From Gemmatimonadota bacterium (lineage in GTDB: Bacteria; Gemmatimonadota; Gemmatimonadetes; Gemmatimonadales; Gemmatimonadaceae), in assembly GCA_014192065.1 (NCBI GenBank), contig BJHH01000002.1, forward strand, positions 372,001-436,000: a stretch of DNA of 64,000 nt, written 5' to 3'. Made by a program: the position numbers and the translations under genes. The notes under the pieces were generated by a model. It saw only the letters and a program-made list of their open reading frames with translations, ran no database searches and was not told where the DNA came from. Positions 52,827-60,771 of the stretch are shown here, piece by piece. Position 1 is the first letter of the stretch. The number at the start of each line of letters is the position of its first letter.

Positions 52827-54410
52827 ATGGGCGAAACTGCGCAGCTTCCCAAGGTCCGTCCACACGCGGACGAGGTTGTTCCAGACGACGCAAAGACACG
52901 ACGCGCCTTTTTGCTCGGCGCACTGGCCGGCGTGGCGACCGCGGCGACCGCGGCGACCGTTGCTCCGCAAACGGCGCAGGCACAGGGTCGGCGCCCGGCC
53001 GTGCTCAAGCGCGCCGCATCGCAGCCGGACCTCTTCGCGACCGGCGCCCTGGTCAACGCAGTCGTGGCACCAGCCGAATGGTCCAATCCCGTCGCGCGCC
53101 TCGTGCGCCGCGCAACCATGGGAATGTCGGACGCGGAGTTGTACTCCGCGAAGGCGATGGGTTACCAGGCCTGGCTTCAGTCGCAGCTCGACTACACGCG
53201 CATCGACAACACGGCAGTCGAGGCGGAAGTGGCGGCCCTGTGGCCCCAGCTCTCGCAGGACGGCGACACACTGTATGCCCTCGACCAGGGCACAATGCAG
53301 AACGCCCTGCAGGCACAGTGGATCTACCGCGCCATCCTCAGTCCGCGGCAGCTGCACGAACGGATGGTCGAGTTCTGGAGCGACCACTTCAACATCGAAT
53401 TCTCCAAGGTCGGATACCTGAAGGTCATCGACGACCGTGAGGTGATCCGCAAGCACGCCCTCGGCAAGTTCTCCGATCTACTCAAGGCAAGCACCAAGAG
53501 CCCGGCGATGCTCGCCTATCTCGACCAGACCGTGAGCCGCGTCGGCGCGCCCAACCAGAACTATGCGCGGGAACTGCTCGAACTGCACACGGTTGGCGTG
53601 GACGGCGGCTACTCCGAGGAAGACGTTGCCGGCCTGTCGCGCGCACTCACCGGCTGGACCATTCAGGGACGCGGCGTCTTCAACTTCAACGCTGCGCTGC
53701 ACGATTGGGGCGCGAAGACGGTGATGGGGATGACCATACCCGCCGGCTCACCGGCGCTTGGCGCCGCCGGCGTCCTGGAAGCCGAGCAGATCATCGAGAT
53801 GCTCGTCGCGCACCCCAAGACCGCCACCTACATCGCGACCAAGCTGCTCAAGTGGTTCGTGACACCCGATCCGACGGCGTCGCAGATCAGCGCCATCACG
53901 AGCGTGTTTCGCGCCACCAAGGGCGACATCAAGCTCGTCGTCCGCGCAGTGCTCAACAGCGGGTGGATGGCCTCGGCGCCGCTCAAGTTCAAGCGCCCGT
54001 TCCACTACCTCGTGTCGGCGATCCGTGCATCGAGGGCAACGGTCACGAATACCACGAATATGATTTCCCAGCTGAACGCGCTCGGACAGCCCCTCTACCT
54101 CTGGGAGACGCCCGATGGATTTCCGGACCTATTCGAATATTGGTCCGGCAATCTGATGCCGCGGTGGCAGTTTGCGACCACGGCATCGAACCTGCGCACC
54201 GGGCAAATCATCATCGACACGGCGCCCTATCTCGCCGGTACCTCCGATGCCGCCATCGACCTCGTCATTGCAAACTTTTTCGGCGGCGAAATGGACCTCG
54301 GCACTAGGACGGCGCTGTTGACCTTTCTCAGGGCCGGCACGTTCAACGACACCCGCGTACGCGAAACCATCTCGCTCGCCATCGCATCGGAGTCATTCCA
54401 ATGGTACTAG
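52827..54410 (+). CDS. DUF1800 family protein, Tat-exported
   Basis: 527 residues. A twin-arginine signal (KTRRAFLLGALAGVATAATAA) is followed by the DUF1800 signature (HERMVEFWSDHFNIEF, YARELLELHTVGVDGGYSEEDV, LTGWTI, KLLKWFV, LWETPDGFPD). The domain is helical and of unknown activity. It is nearly always next to a DUF1501 gene, as here, and its stop overlaps that gene's start by 10 bases. The pair is probably exported folded; a sheath-like or polysaccharide-related role has been suggested for some relatives but is not shown. Confidence 0.9.
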   Translation: MGETAQLPKVRPHADEVVPDDAKTRRAFLLGALAGVATAATAATVAPQTAQAQGRRPAVLKRAASQPDLFATGALVNAVVAPAEWSNPVARLVRRATMGMSDAELYSAKAMGYQAWLQSQLDYTRIDNTAVEAEVAALWPQLSQDGDTLYALDQGTMQNALQAQWIYRAILSPRQLHERMVEFWSDHFNIEFSKVGYLKVIDDREVIRKHALGKFSDLLKASTKSPAMLAYLDQTVSRVGAPNQNYARELLELHTVGVDGGYSEEDVAGLSRALTGWTIQGRGVFNFNAALHDWGAKTVMGMTIPAGSPALGAAGVLEAEQIIEMLVAHPKTATYIATKLLKWFVTPDPTASQISAITSVFRATKGDIKLVVRAVLNSGWMASAPLKFKRPFHYLVSAIRASRATVTNTTNMISQLNALGQPLYLWETPDGFPDLFEYWSGNLMPRWQFATTASNLRTGQIIIDTAPYLAGTSDAAIDLVIANFFGGEMDLGTRTALLTFLRAGTFNDTRVRETISLAIASESFQWY

Positions 54411-55741
54411 GAACAGACGAACTCGCGCACGACGACAGCTGCGGCTGTCAGGAATACCGCGATCTCTCGCGCCGACAGTTCGTGGGTGCGGCCGCTGGCA
54501 TCTCCGGCATGGCCGCAGCGGCGGCCGTCTTTCCGGAATGGCTGCCCAAGGTCGTGTTGGCGGAGACGTTCGCTGGTGAGCGCGACGTCATTGTCTCGAT
54601 CTTCCAGCGCGGCGGCGCCGACGGACTGAATCTCTGCGTGCCGTTCGGCGACCCGAGCTATTACACGGGGCGCAGCACGATCGCGATCCCGCGCCCAGAC
54701 GCGAACGTTGCGGCGAATCTCAAGGTCACCGCGCTCGACGGATACTTTGGTTTTCCGCCTGGAATGTCTCCGCTGCTTCCGGCGTATGCCGCGCGCAATC
54801 TGCTCGTGATGCATGCCGCGGGACAGACCTTCGTGAGTCGCTCGCACTTCGATGCACAGCGGTTCATGGAAGTCGGCAAGCCAGCCGACCTCAACTACGT
54901 CAGCGGATGGCTCGGCCGACACCTCGCACTCGTGCCTCCGATGCGCACCACCGCGCCGCTCCGGGCGCTTGGCCTAGCGTCGGGACTGCAGAAGTCGCTG
55001 GTCGGCGGGCCGAAGACGCTGCCAATTCCGAATCCTGCGAGCTTCACGATCGGCGGGGCGGCGAACACCATCGTCGCGCGCCAGTCAATACTCTCAGCCG
55101 ATTATACCAACGCCCCGGTACCGCTCAACGCCGCGGCGCTTGACGCGCTCAACACAATCGCGCTGCTCCAGACGGTGAACTTCACCGGCTACGCGCCGGC
55201 CAACAAAGCGGTGTATCCCAACAGCTCGTTCGGCCGTGCCCTCAAGTCCGTCGCGACCCTCATCCGAGCCGATGTGGGCATCGAGGCCGCCCAAGTGGAC
55301 ATCGGTGGATGGGACACGCACGCTGCGCAGGGCGGCGCCGTTGGCGCGCAGGCAACGCTCGCCAATGATTTCGCGTCGTCACTGGCCGCGTTCCACGCCG
55401 ATATCGTGGCCACGAACGCACGTGTCACCGTGGTCGTGATCTCGGAGTTTGGCCGTAACGCCAAGGAAAACGGTTCCCAGGGCACCGATCACGGGCGCGC
55501 CTCGACCATGTTCGCGATGGGTCAGGGCATCGCCGGTGGCCGCGTGTTGTCGCTCGGCACCAACGGCTTACCCGGCTGGCCTGGACTCGCCACCGACCAG
55601 CTCGAGAGCAAACAGGACCTACGGGTCACTCTCGACTATCGCGACGTGCTGTCGGAAATCGTGCAGAACAGGCTGGGCAACACGCAGGTGGCGCAGGTCT
55701 TCCCCGGGTGGAACGCGAAGTTCCGCGGTGTCACTCGGTAG
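54401..55741 (+). CDS. DUF1501 family protein, Tat-exported
   Basis: 446 residues. The twin-arginine signal (LSRRQFVGAAAGISGMAAAAA) comes after a polar lead with a Cys pair (DSCGCQEY). The DUF1501 core is of the alkaline-phosphatase/sulfatase-superfamily type: VIVSIFQRGGADGLNLCVP, VSRSHFDAQRFMEVG, DIGGWDTHAAQGG, VVVISEFGRNAKENGSQGTDHGRASTMFAMG. These include Asp, His and Asp/His pairs that could hold metals, but no reaction is established. It is translationally coupled to the DUF1800 gene. Confidence 0.9.
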   Translation: MVLGTDELAHDDSCGCQEYRDLSRRQFVGAAAGISGMAAAAAVFPEWLPKVVLAETFAGERDVIVSIFQRGGADGLNLCVPFGDPSYYTGRSTIAIPRPDANVAANLKVTALDGYFGFPPGMSPLLPAYAARNLLVMHAAGQTFVSRSHFDAQRFMEVGKPADLNYVSGWLGRHLALVPPMRTTAPLRALGLASGLQKSLVGGPKTLPIPNPASFTIGGAANTIVARQSILSADYTNAPVPLNAAALDALNTIALLQTVNFTGYAPANKAVYPNSSFGRALKSVATLIRADVGIEAAQVDIGGWDTHAAQGGAVGAQATLANDFASSLAAFHADIVATNARVTVVVISEFGRNAKENGSQGTDHGRASTMFAMGQGIAGGRVLSLGTNGLPGWPGLATDQLESKQDLRVTLDYRDVLSEIVQNRLGNTQVAQVFPGWNAKFRGVTR

Positions 55742-55753
55742 TCAATGCGCGTG

Positions 55754-56134
55754 CTACTGCACCGTGATCGAGGCGGACATACCGGGATGCGTCCGGCAGT
55801 CGTACGGGAATATCCCCTTCGTGTTGAAGGTGCGCGATACAATCTGATTACTGGTGACCGGGATGCTGGCCGGCGCGCCGGTCACTGCCTGAAAGGTCAC
55901 GTCATGCGCGACGCCGGTAATGTTGAACCGCACGATCGAGCCGACTGAAATGGTCAAGAAGGCGGGACTGAACACGAGACCTGGCGTGAACACATCTACC
56001 GTCGTCGTCACGGGAGTTGTCCCAGAATTCTGGCCTGGCGATGTGGGCGCGTCCTTTGAGCCGGAGCAGGCCGTGAGCATGGCACCGAGGGTACCGAGAA
56101 GCAGCGTGATGACAAATCGTTCGCGATGTGGCAT
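55754..56134 (-). CDS. Cupredoxin-domain lipoprotein
   Basis: 126 residues. Lipoprotein signal TLGAMLTAC (Cys23). The remaining domain has a plastocyanin-like type 1 copper site: His in VAHDVTF (77), then Cys113, His116 and Met119 in YDCRTHPGM. It should carry electrons on the periplasmic side. The ATG at 56134-56132 shares bases with the ATG of the divergent lipoprotein gene (CATG at 56132-56135). The longer open frame upstream is a shadow of that gene. Confidence 0.88.
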   Translation of the reverse strand: MPHRERFVITLLLGTLGAMLTACSGSKDAPTSPGQNSGTTPVTTTVDVFTPGLVFSPAFLTISVGSIVRFNITGVAHDVTFQAVTGAPASIPVTSNQIVSRTFNTKGIFPYDCRTHPGMSASITVQ

Positions 56135-56594
56135 GTCAGAAATATGGCGCAGAACAGTCACCACCGCTGTGCTCCTCGTCACGCTCACCACGGCCTGCAG
56201 TAAAGGCGAAGGAGCGACCGGCCCGGTCACACCGCCACCGCCGCCCACGCCAGTTGGGGGATACACGCTTCGGACGATCGATGCAAAGGTGATGCCGTAC
56301 GCTATGTATACCGAGCCCGATTACACGCTCGAAGTCATCAGCGGCACGCTCTCGGTCACGGCCAACGGGAAGTGGGTGTCAAAGTCTGTCGCGCGCGAAA
56401 CGGTCGCGGGCAACATTTCGACCTACTCCGACAGCACCTTCGGCACCTGGTCGCTCCTCGCGGGCGCGACCATGGCCGCATTCGTCAACACGGAAACCAC
56501 CATCACCTCGAACGCCACATGGACCGCGGCAGAGGTGACCGTCAACGAAGTGTACGGAACGGTCACGCGAAAGCTCGTCTACAAGCGCAACTAA
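56133..56594 (+). CDS. Lipoprotein of unknown function
   Basis: 153 residues with a lipoprotein signal (VTTAVLLVTLTTAC). A proline-rich tether (TPPPPPTP) is followed by a beta-rich domain (GTLSVTANGKWVSKSV, TFGTWSLLAGATMAAFV, VTVNEVYGTVTRKLVYKRN). No family is recognised; the alternating strands look like a small lipocalin- or streptavidin-type barrel. The start codon overlaps the start of the divergent cupredoxin gene. Confidence 0.7.
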   Translation: MSEIWRRTVTTAVLLVTLTTACSKGEGATGPVTPPPPPTPVGGYTLRTIDAKVMPYAMYTEPDYTLEVISGTLSVTANGKWVSKSVARETVAGNISTYSDSTFGTWSLLAGATMAAFVNTETTITSNATWTAAEVTVNEVYGTVTRKLVYKRN

Positions 56595-56601
56595 TTCGGA
56601 G

Positions 56602-57960
56602 CTAGCGACCCACCGCTGCGAAGCTCCGCTCGAGCACGTCGAGCGCGAACTCCACATCCGCCGCCGTGATGCACATCGGTGGCTTCACGCGGAGCACATT
56701 GCTATCGAGGCCACCCTTCCCGATGAGCAGCCCGGCCTCGCGCGTGGCCTCAAGGATGTCTGCCGCCTGACCCTTCGCCGGTTCGCGCGTTGCATGGTCG
56801 GTCACGAGTTCGATGCCCAGCATCAACCCCATGCCGCGCACATCACCGATCAGCGAGTACGACCGCTTGAGCTGCTCGAGGCCAGAACGAAACTCGGCGC
56901 CGCGCGCTTTGCAGTTCGCCTGCAGTCCATCCTCATCGATGATGTCCAGCACGGCGAGACCCGCCGCCATCGAGACGGGATTCCCGCCGAACGTATTGAA
57001 GTGCGTCCGGCCGGTCAGTGACTTCGCAATATCCATTCGTGTGGTCACCGCACCGATTGGTGCACCATTACCAAGGCCCTTGGCCATTGTGACAAAATCG
57101 GGAACGACACCCCAATTCTCGAAGCCCCAGTAATGATCGCCGGTACGGCCGAATCCGGTCTGTACTTCGTCCGCAATACAGAGTCCGCCCGCCGCGCGGA
57201 TGTGCCCATACACTTCCCTGAGATAGTTCGGTGCACCGTGCGTCACGCCACCGGCGCCCTGAATCGGTTCGGCGAGAAATGCGGCGACCTTCCCAGGCGT
57301 CGCCGTGCGGATGATGTCCCGCACGTCGTTGGACGCAAAGCGGGCGACCTCCTCGGGCGTACCGCTGAACGGTGAACGATAGGGATCCGGGTTGATCGCG
57401 TGGTGCACGCGACCGCCATGCTCGAGCGCGAACTTCCAGGTGTGCATTCCCGTGAAGCCCATCGCCGTCGCCGAGTTGCCGTGATAGGCGTGGCGCAACG
57501 TGATGATGTCCGAGTTGCCCGTGTGCAGACGCGCCATCGCGACGGCCAGTTCGTTGGCCTCGGTCCCGCTATTCGTGAAGTAGGTGACCTCGAGCCCCTT
57601 GGGCATCTTCGACGCCAGCTTCTTGGCCAGCATCGGAAAATTCGGGTGCAGGTAGATCGTCGTCGCGTGATTGAGCGTTCCAACCTGTGCCTGCACGCGC
57701 TTCACGTACTTGGGATGCTCGTGGCCGATGCTGATGGTGACGATTCCGGCGAGACAGTCGAGATACCTCCGCCCCGTCTCGTCCCAGAGGTACTGCATGT
57801 ACCCCTCAACGATGAGGAGCGGATCCTTGTAGATCGTGAAGATCGCGGGATTCGTGTACTGCGCACGCATCGCGACGATCTCGGCCTTGGACGGGCCCGT
57901 GTACTGGCGCGGAATGTGATCGGTTGGAGGAAGCGCGATCATCGGTTCGGTGGCGGTCAT
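56602..57960 (-). CDS. Class III aminotransferase (AGXT2-like)
   Basis: 452-residue PLP enzyme. The lysine is in TMAKGLGNG (K294), the Asp that pairs with the pyridine nitrogen in CIADEVQTGFGRTG (D264), and TNSGTEANELAVAMAR binds phosphate. The overall pattern fits the alanine-glyoxylate/3-aminoisobutyrate transaminase (AGXT2) group. Linkage to the methylmalonate-semialdehyde dehydrogenase 80 bp upstream supports a role in beta-alanine, 3-aminoisobutyrate or valine breakdown, where it makes the semialdehyde used by that enzyme. The precise amino donor is inferred. Confidence 0.88.
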   Translation of the reverse strand: MTATEPMIALPPTDHIPRQYTGPSKAEIVAMRAQYTNPAIFTIYKDPLLIVEGYMQYLWDETGRRYLDCLAGIVTISIGHEHPKYVKRVQAQVGTLNHATTIYLHPNFPMLAKKLASKMPKGLEVTYFTNSGTEANELAVAMARLHTGNSDIITLRHAYHGNSATAMGFTGMHTWKFALEHGGRVHHAINPDPYRSPFSGTPEEVARFASNDVRDIIRTATPGKVAAFLAEPIQGAGGVTHGAPNYLREVYGHIRAAGGLCIADEVQTGFGRTGDHYWGFENWGVVPDFVTMAKGLGNGAPIGAVTTRMDIAKSLTGRTHFNTFGGNPVSMAAGLAVLDIIDEDGLQANCKARGAEFRSGLEQLKRSYSLIGDVRGMGLMLGIELVTDHATREPAKGQAADILEATREAGLLIGKGGLDSNVLRVKPPMCITAADVEFALDVLERSFAAVGR

Positions 57961-58040
57961 GTTGCGGATCCCATTGAAGTGTTCCTGCCTCTCGTCGACT
58001 GCTGTCGCGCCGCAACCCCTGCCCTACGCCCGCAGCACAC

Positions 58041-59495
58041 TCAGCTCATCCAGTTCGTTCCGGCCTCGCGATTCCACTTCGTCGTCATCTTCTTGGACTG
58101 GGTCCAGAACTCGATGGATCCCTTCCCAGTAATATCGCCCACCCCGAACCGGGAATCATTCCATCCACCAAACGAGAACGGCTCGCGCGGCACGGGTACA
58201 CCGACGTTTACGCCCACCATGCCCGCGTTCGCACGCTCCATGACCTTGCGCGCCACACCACCGCTTTCGGTATACACCGACGCCGCGTTCCCATACGGCG
58301 ACGCATTCTCGATCGCGATCGCCTGGTCAACGTCGTCCGCCCGAATGATCGCGAGCACAGGCCCGAACACCTCTTCCTGCGCGATCTGCATCTCCGGCCT
58401 TACCTGGTCGATGATCGTCGGCCCGATAAAATATCCGTGCTCCTTGCCGGCGACGGTCACATGGCGGCCATCGACGATAACCTTGGCGCCCTGCGCTTCG
58501 GCTGCATTGATGTAGCCAATGATCCGCGCCTTGGCCTCAACCGAAATGACGGGACCAATGTCCTTGCCCGGCACCATCGCCCTCGCAATCTCGGCGGCGC
58601 GAGCGATGACGTGGTCGGTCGCAGAGACGGCGACCATGACCGAGGCCGCCATGCAGCGCTGACCCGCGCACCCCGACATGGAGGCGACGATGTTGGACGC
58701 CGCCATCTCCTGGTCCGCATCGGGCATCACGATCAGGTGATTCTTCGCACCGCCGAGCGCAAGGCATCGCTTGAGGTTGTTCGTGGCGCGGCGATACACG
58801 GCCTTCGCGATCTTGGTCGAACCGACGAAACTGATGGCGCTGATATCGGGATGGTCGCAGATCGCTTCGACCACCTCGCGGCCACCGTGCACCACCTGGA
58901 ACACCCCGGCAGGGAGTCCCGCTTCGGTCAACAACTCGGCGATCCGGCCGGCGGAAAGCGGAACGAGCTCCGACGGCTTGAGAATGAAGCAGTTGCCCAA
59001 TGCGATTGCGTTGGGAATCGACCAGTGGGGCACCATGTTCGGAAAGTTGAACGGCGCGATGCCGGCTACGACGCCGAGCGGAAACCGTTCGATGCGACAT
59101 TCCACGCCGCGGCTCACCTCGAGCACTTCGCCCGTCGCGATCTGCGGGAGTGAGCAGGCGAACTCACACAGTTCGGCCGCCTTTTCCACCTCTGCGCGGG
59201 CCTCGCTCACGATCTTGCCGTTCTCCTCAGAGATCAGCGCCGCAAGCTCGTCGATGTGCTGTTCGAGCAGCCTCTTGTAACGGAAGAAGACTTGCACTCG
59301 CTGCTTGATCGGCATTGCCGACCAGGCCGGAAATGCGCGCTTGGCGGCCGTCACGGCCGCGTGGAGTTCGGCGACCCCAGACAGGGGAACCCGCGAAATC
59401 ACGGTGCCCATGGCCGGATCGAACACGTCGAGAGCCGGCAGTTCCGCGGTAGCGAACGTGCCGCCAATATAATTGCGCACCTGAGGATACTTCAT
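58041..59495 (-). CDS. mmsA: CoA-acylating methylmalonate-semialdehyde dehydrogenase
   Basis: 484 residues. An aldehyde-dehydrogenase fold with APFNFPNMVPHWSIPNAIALGN, the nucleophile in GCAGQRCMAAS (Cys281) and GGAKNH, the variant typical of the CoA-dependent MMSDH subgroup that replaces the usual general-base Glu. It turns methylmalonate or malonate semialdehyde into propionyl- or acetyl-CoA. The start at 59495 (MKYPQVRNYIGG) agrees with the family; the frame upstream is not conserved. It forms an operon with the AGXT2-like gene. Confidence 0.92.
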   Translation of the reverse strand: MKYPQVRNYIGGTFATAELPALDVFDPAMGTVISRVPLSGVAELHAAVTAAKRAFPAWSAMPIKQRVQVFFRYKRLLEQHIDELAALISEENGKIVSEARAEVEKAAELCEFACSLPQIATGEVLEVSRGVECRIERFPLGVVAGIAPFNFPNMVPHWSIPNAIALGNCFILKPSELVPLSAGRIAELLTEAGLPAGVFQVVHGGREVVEAICDHPDISAISFVGSTKIAKAVYRRATNNLKRCLALGGAKNHLIVMPDADQEMAASNIVASMSGCAGQRCMAASVMVAVSATDHVIARAAEIARAMVPGKDIGPVISVEAKARIIGYINAAEAQGAKVIVDGRHVTVAGKEHGYFIGPTIIDQVRPEMQIAQEEVFGPVLAIIRADDVDQAIAIENASPYGNAASVYTESGGVARKVMERANAGMVGVNVGVPVPREPFSFGGWNDSRFGVGDITGKGSIEFWTQSKKMTTKWNREAGTNWMS

Positions 59496-59566
59496 ACGCT
59501 GAGAGTGTCGACGCGGTGGCTCATTCGCAAGCGCCGCCGCCTGGTGGTTCGGCACCCCCACCTCGG

Positions 59567-60682
59567 TCAGGCTGCCGCCGCGAGTTTCGACGCCCGCGCT
59601 GAACGCAGCATGGAAATCGACGTGTACAGCACAACAACGACGACGAGCCATCGCACCGTCGTCAGCGACATCGATTTCACAATGATCGCCGCGATGAGCA
59701 CGGCCGGCACACCGGCCATGGTCAGTCCGAGCGACGGGCGGAGCGCGTACGACCGCTTCTTCACGAACCGTTCGCTCGCGATCGGCATCAGGAAGGCACA
59801 CGAACCCATCATGATGGGGAATGCGGCCGTCGGGTTCATGCCAAGCAGCGAGATCATGATCAGGCAGGGTGCGTACATCCCGACGCCAAGCGTCATCAGT
59901 GCGCCGAGCATGAAGTTGCCAAGGAACGCCACCACGAGCAGCCCGCCCGACAGCGCAAGCGCCTCACCGCCGGGAATCATGGGCGCACCACGCATCTCGT
60001 CGAGATTCTTGATGATGAAGAGCAACGCCGCGATGGCAAGTGTCACGCCCATGCCAAGCTGGATGTTGCGCCGAGACCATCCGGCGACCACTCCCGCACC
60101 GAGCCGCGCGCCGAGCACCGAGGCGAGCAACAGGACCACGAGCGTGGTGAAATCAACTTCGACGATGGCAATAAAGATCAACGCTTCGGCGATCGTCGGG
60201 GGCGTATGGCCAACGTTGAGGGAACCTGGAATCAGCCGGTCGTCCGCCACTTTCCACGCCTTGAACATCGCGGTGGTCGGCGCAAACGAGCCGATGCCGA
60301 GCGTGTCGAAGAAGTTCGTGACGAACCCGATAAAGAGTTCGATCGGCTTGGGCCAGCCCGTCTTGCCCCGGTGCATCACGTACGGCACGGCGACGCCGAG
60401 GATCGTAATTGAAGCGATCGCGATTAGCATGCTCACGTTGGCGCCGTTCGGCCCAAACGGATAGCTGATCGTAAACGCACCAGCGTCGTACTGTACGCCG
60501 CCGCCGGCAACCCAACCGAACAGCAGTCCCAGCACCAGGCCGATCGCGAGTGCCAACGGCGACGGACTGCCTTCAGCAGCAGTCGCACCCTCTCCATCGG
60601 GCAGCACGTTGCGCACCCAGGTCACTGCGTAGTACGCGACGAACAGGCCAAGGGCCAGAAACAGCCATGCTTTCGGCGTCAT
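59567..60682 (-). CDS. TSUP (TauE/SafE) family membrane transporter
   Basis: 371 residues and about nine helices. The two TSUP half-motifs are seen in GFVTNFFDTLGIGSFAPTTAM and VAFLGNFMLGALMTLGVGMYAPCL. The family exports or imports sulfite, sulfonates and similar anions; the substrate is not determined here. The ATG at 60682 follows a GAGGGAACGCTGAG ribosome region. A link to the adjacent catabolic genes is possible only by neighbourhood. Confidence 0.88.
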   Translation of the reverse strand: MTPKAWLFLALGLFVAYYAVTWVRNVLPDGEGATAAEGSPSPLALAIGLVLGLLFGWVAGGGVQYDAGAFTISYPFGPNGANVSMLIAIASITILGVAVPYVMHRGKTGWPKPIELFIGFVTNFFDTLGIGSFAPTTAMFKAWKVADDRLIPGSLNVGHTPPTIAEALIFIAIVEVDFTTLVVLLLASVLGARLGAGVVAGWSRRNIQLGMGVTLAIAALLFIIKNLDEMRGAPMIPGGEALALSGGLLVVAFLGNFMLGALMTLGVGMYAPCLIMISLLGMNPTAAFPIMMGSCAFLMPIASERFVKKRSYALRPSLGLTMAGVPAVLIAAIIVKSMSLTTVRWLVVVVVLYTSISMLRSARASKLAAAA

Positions 60683-60771
60683 CTCAGCGTTCCCTCGTGG
60701 GTAGGGCGGGTGGTTGGAATCGGGCCGGGGTTCAATGTGGCACGCGCCGGCGGTCTGCACCACTCCACCGC

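Noticed and set aside
58041-59801. Long N-terminal extension of the mmsA frame
   Set aside because: Residues before MKYPQVRN are low-complexity and unlike any family member; the internal ATG matches the family start.
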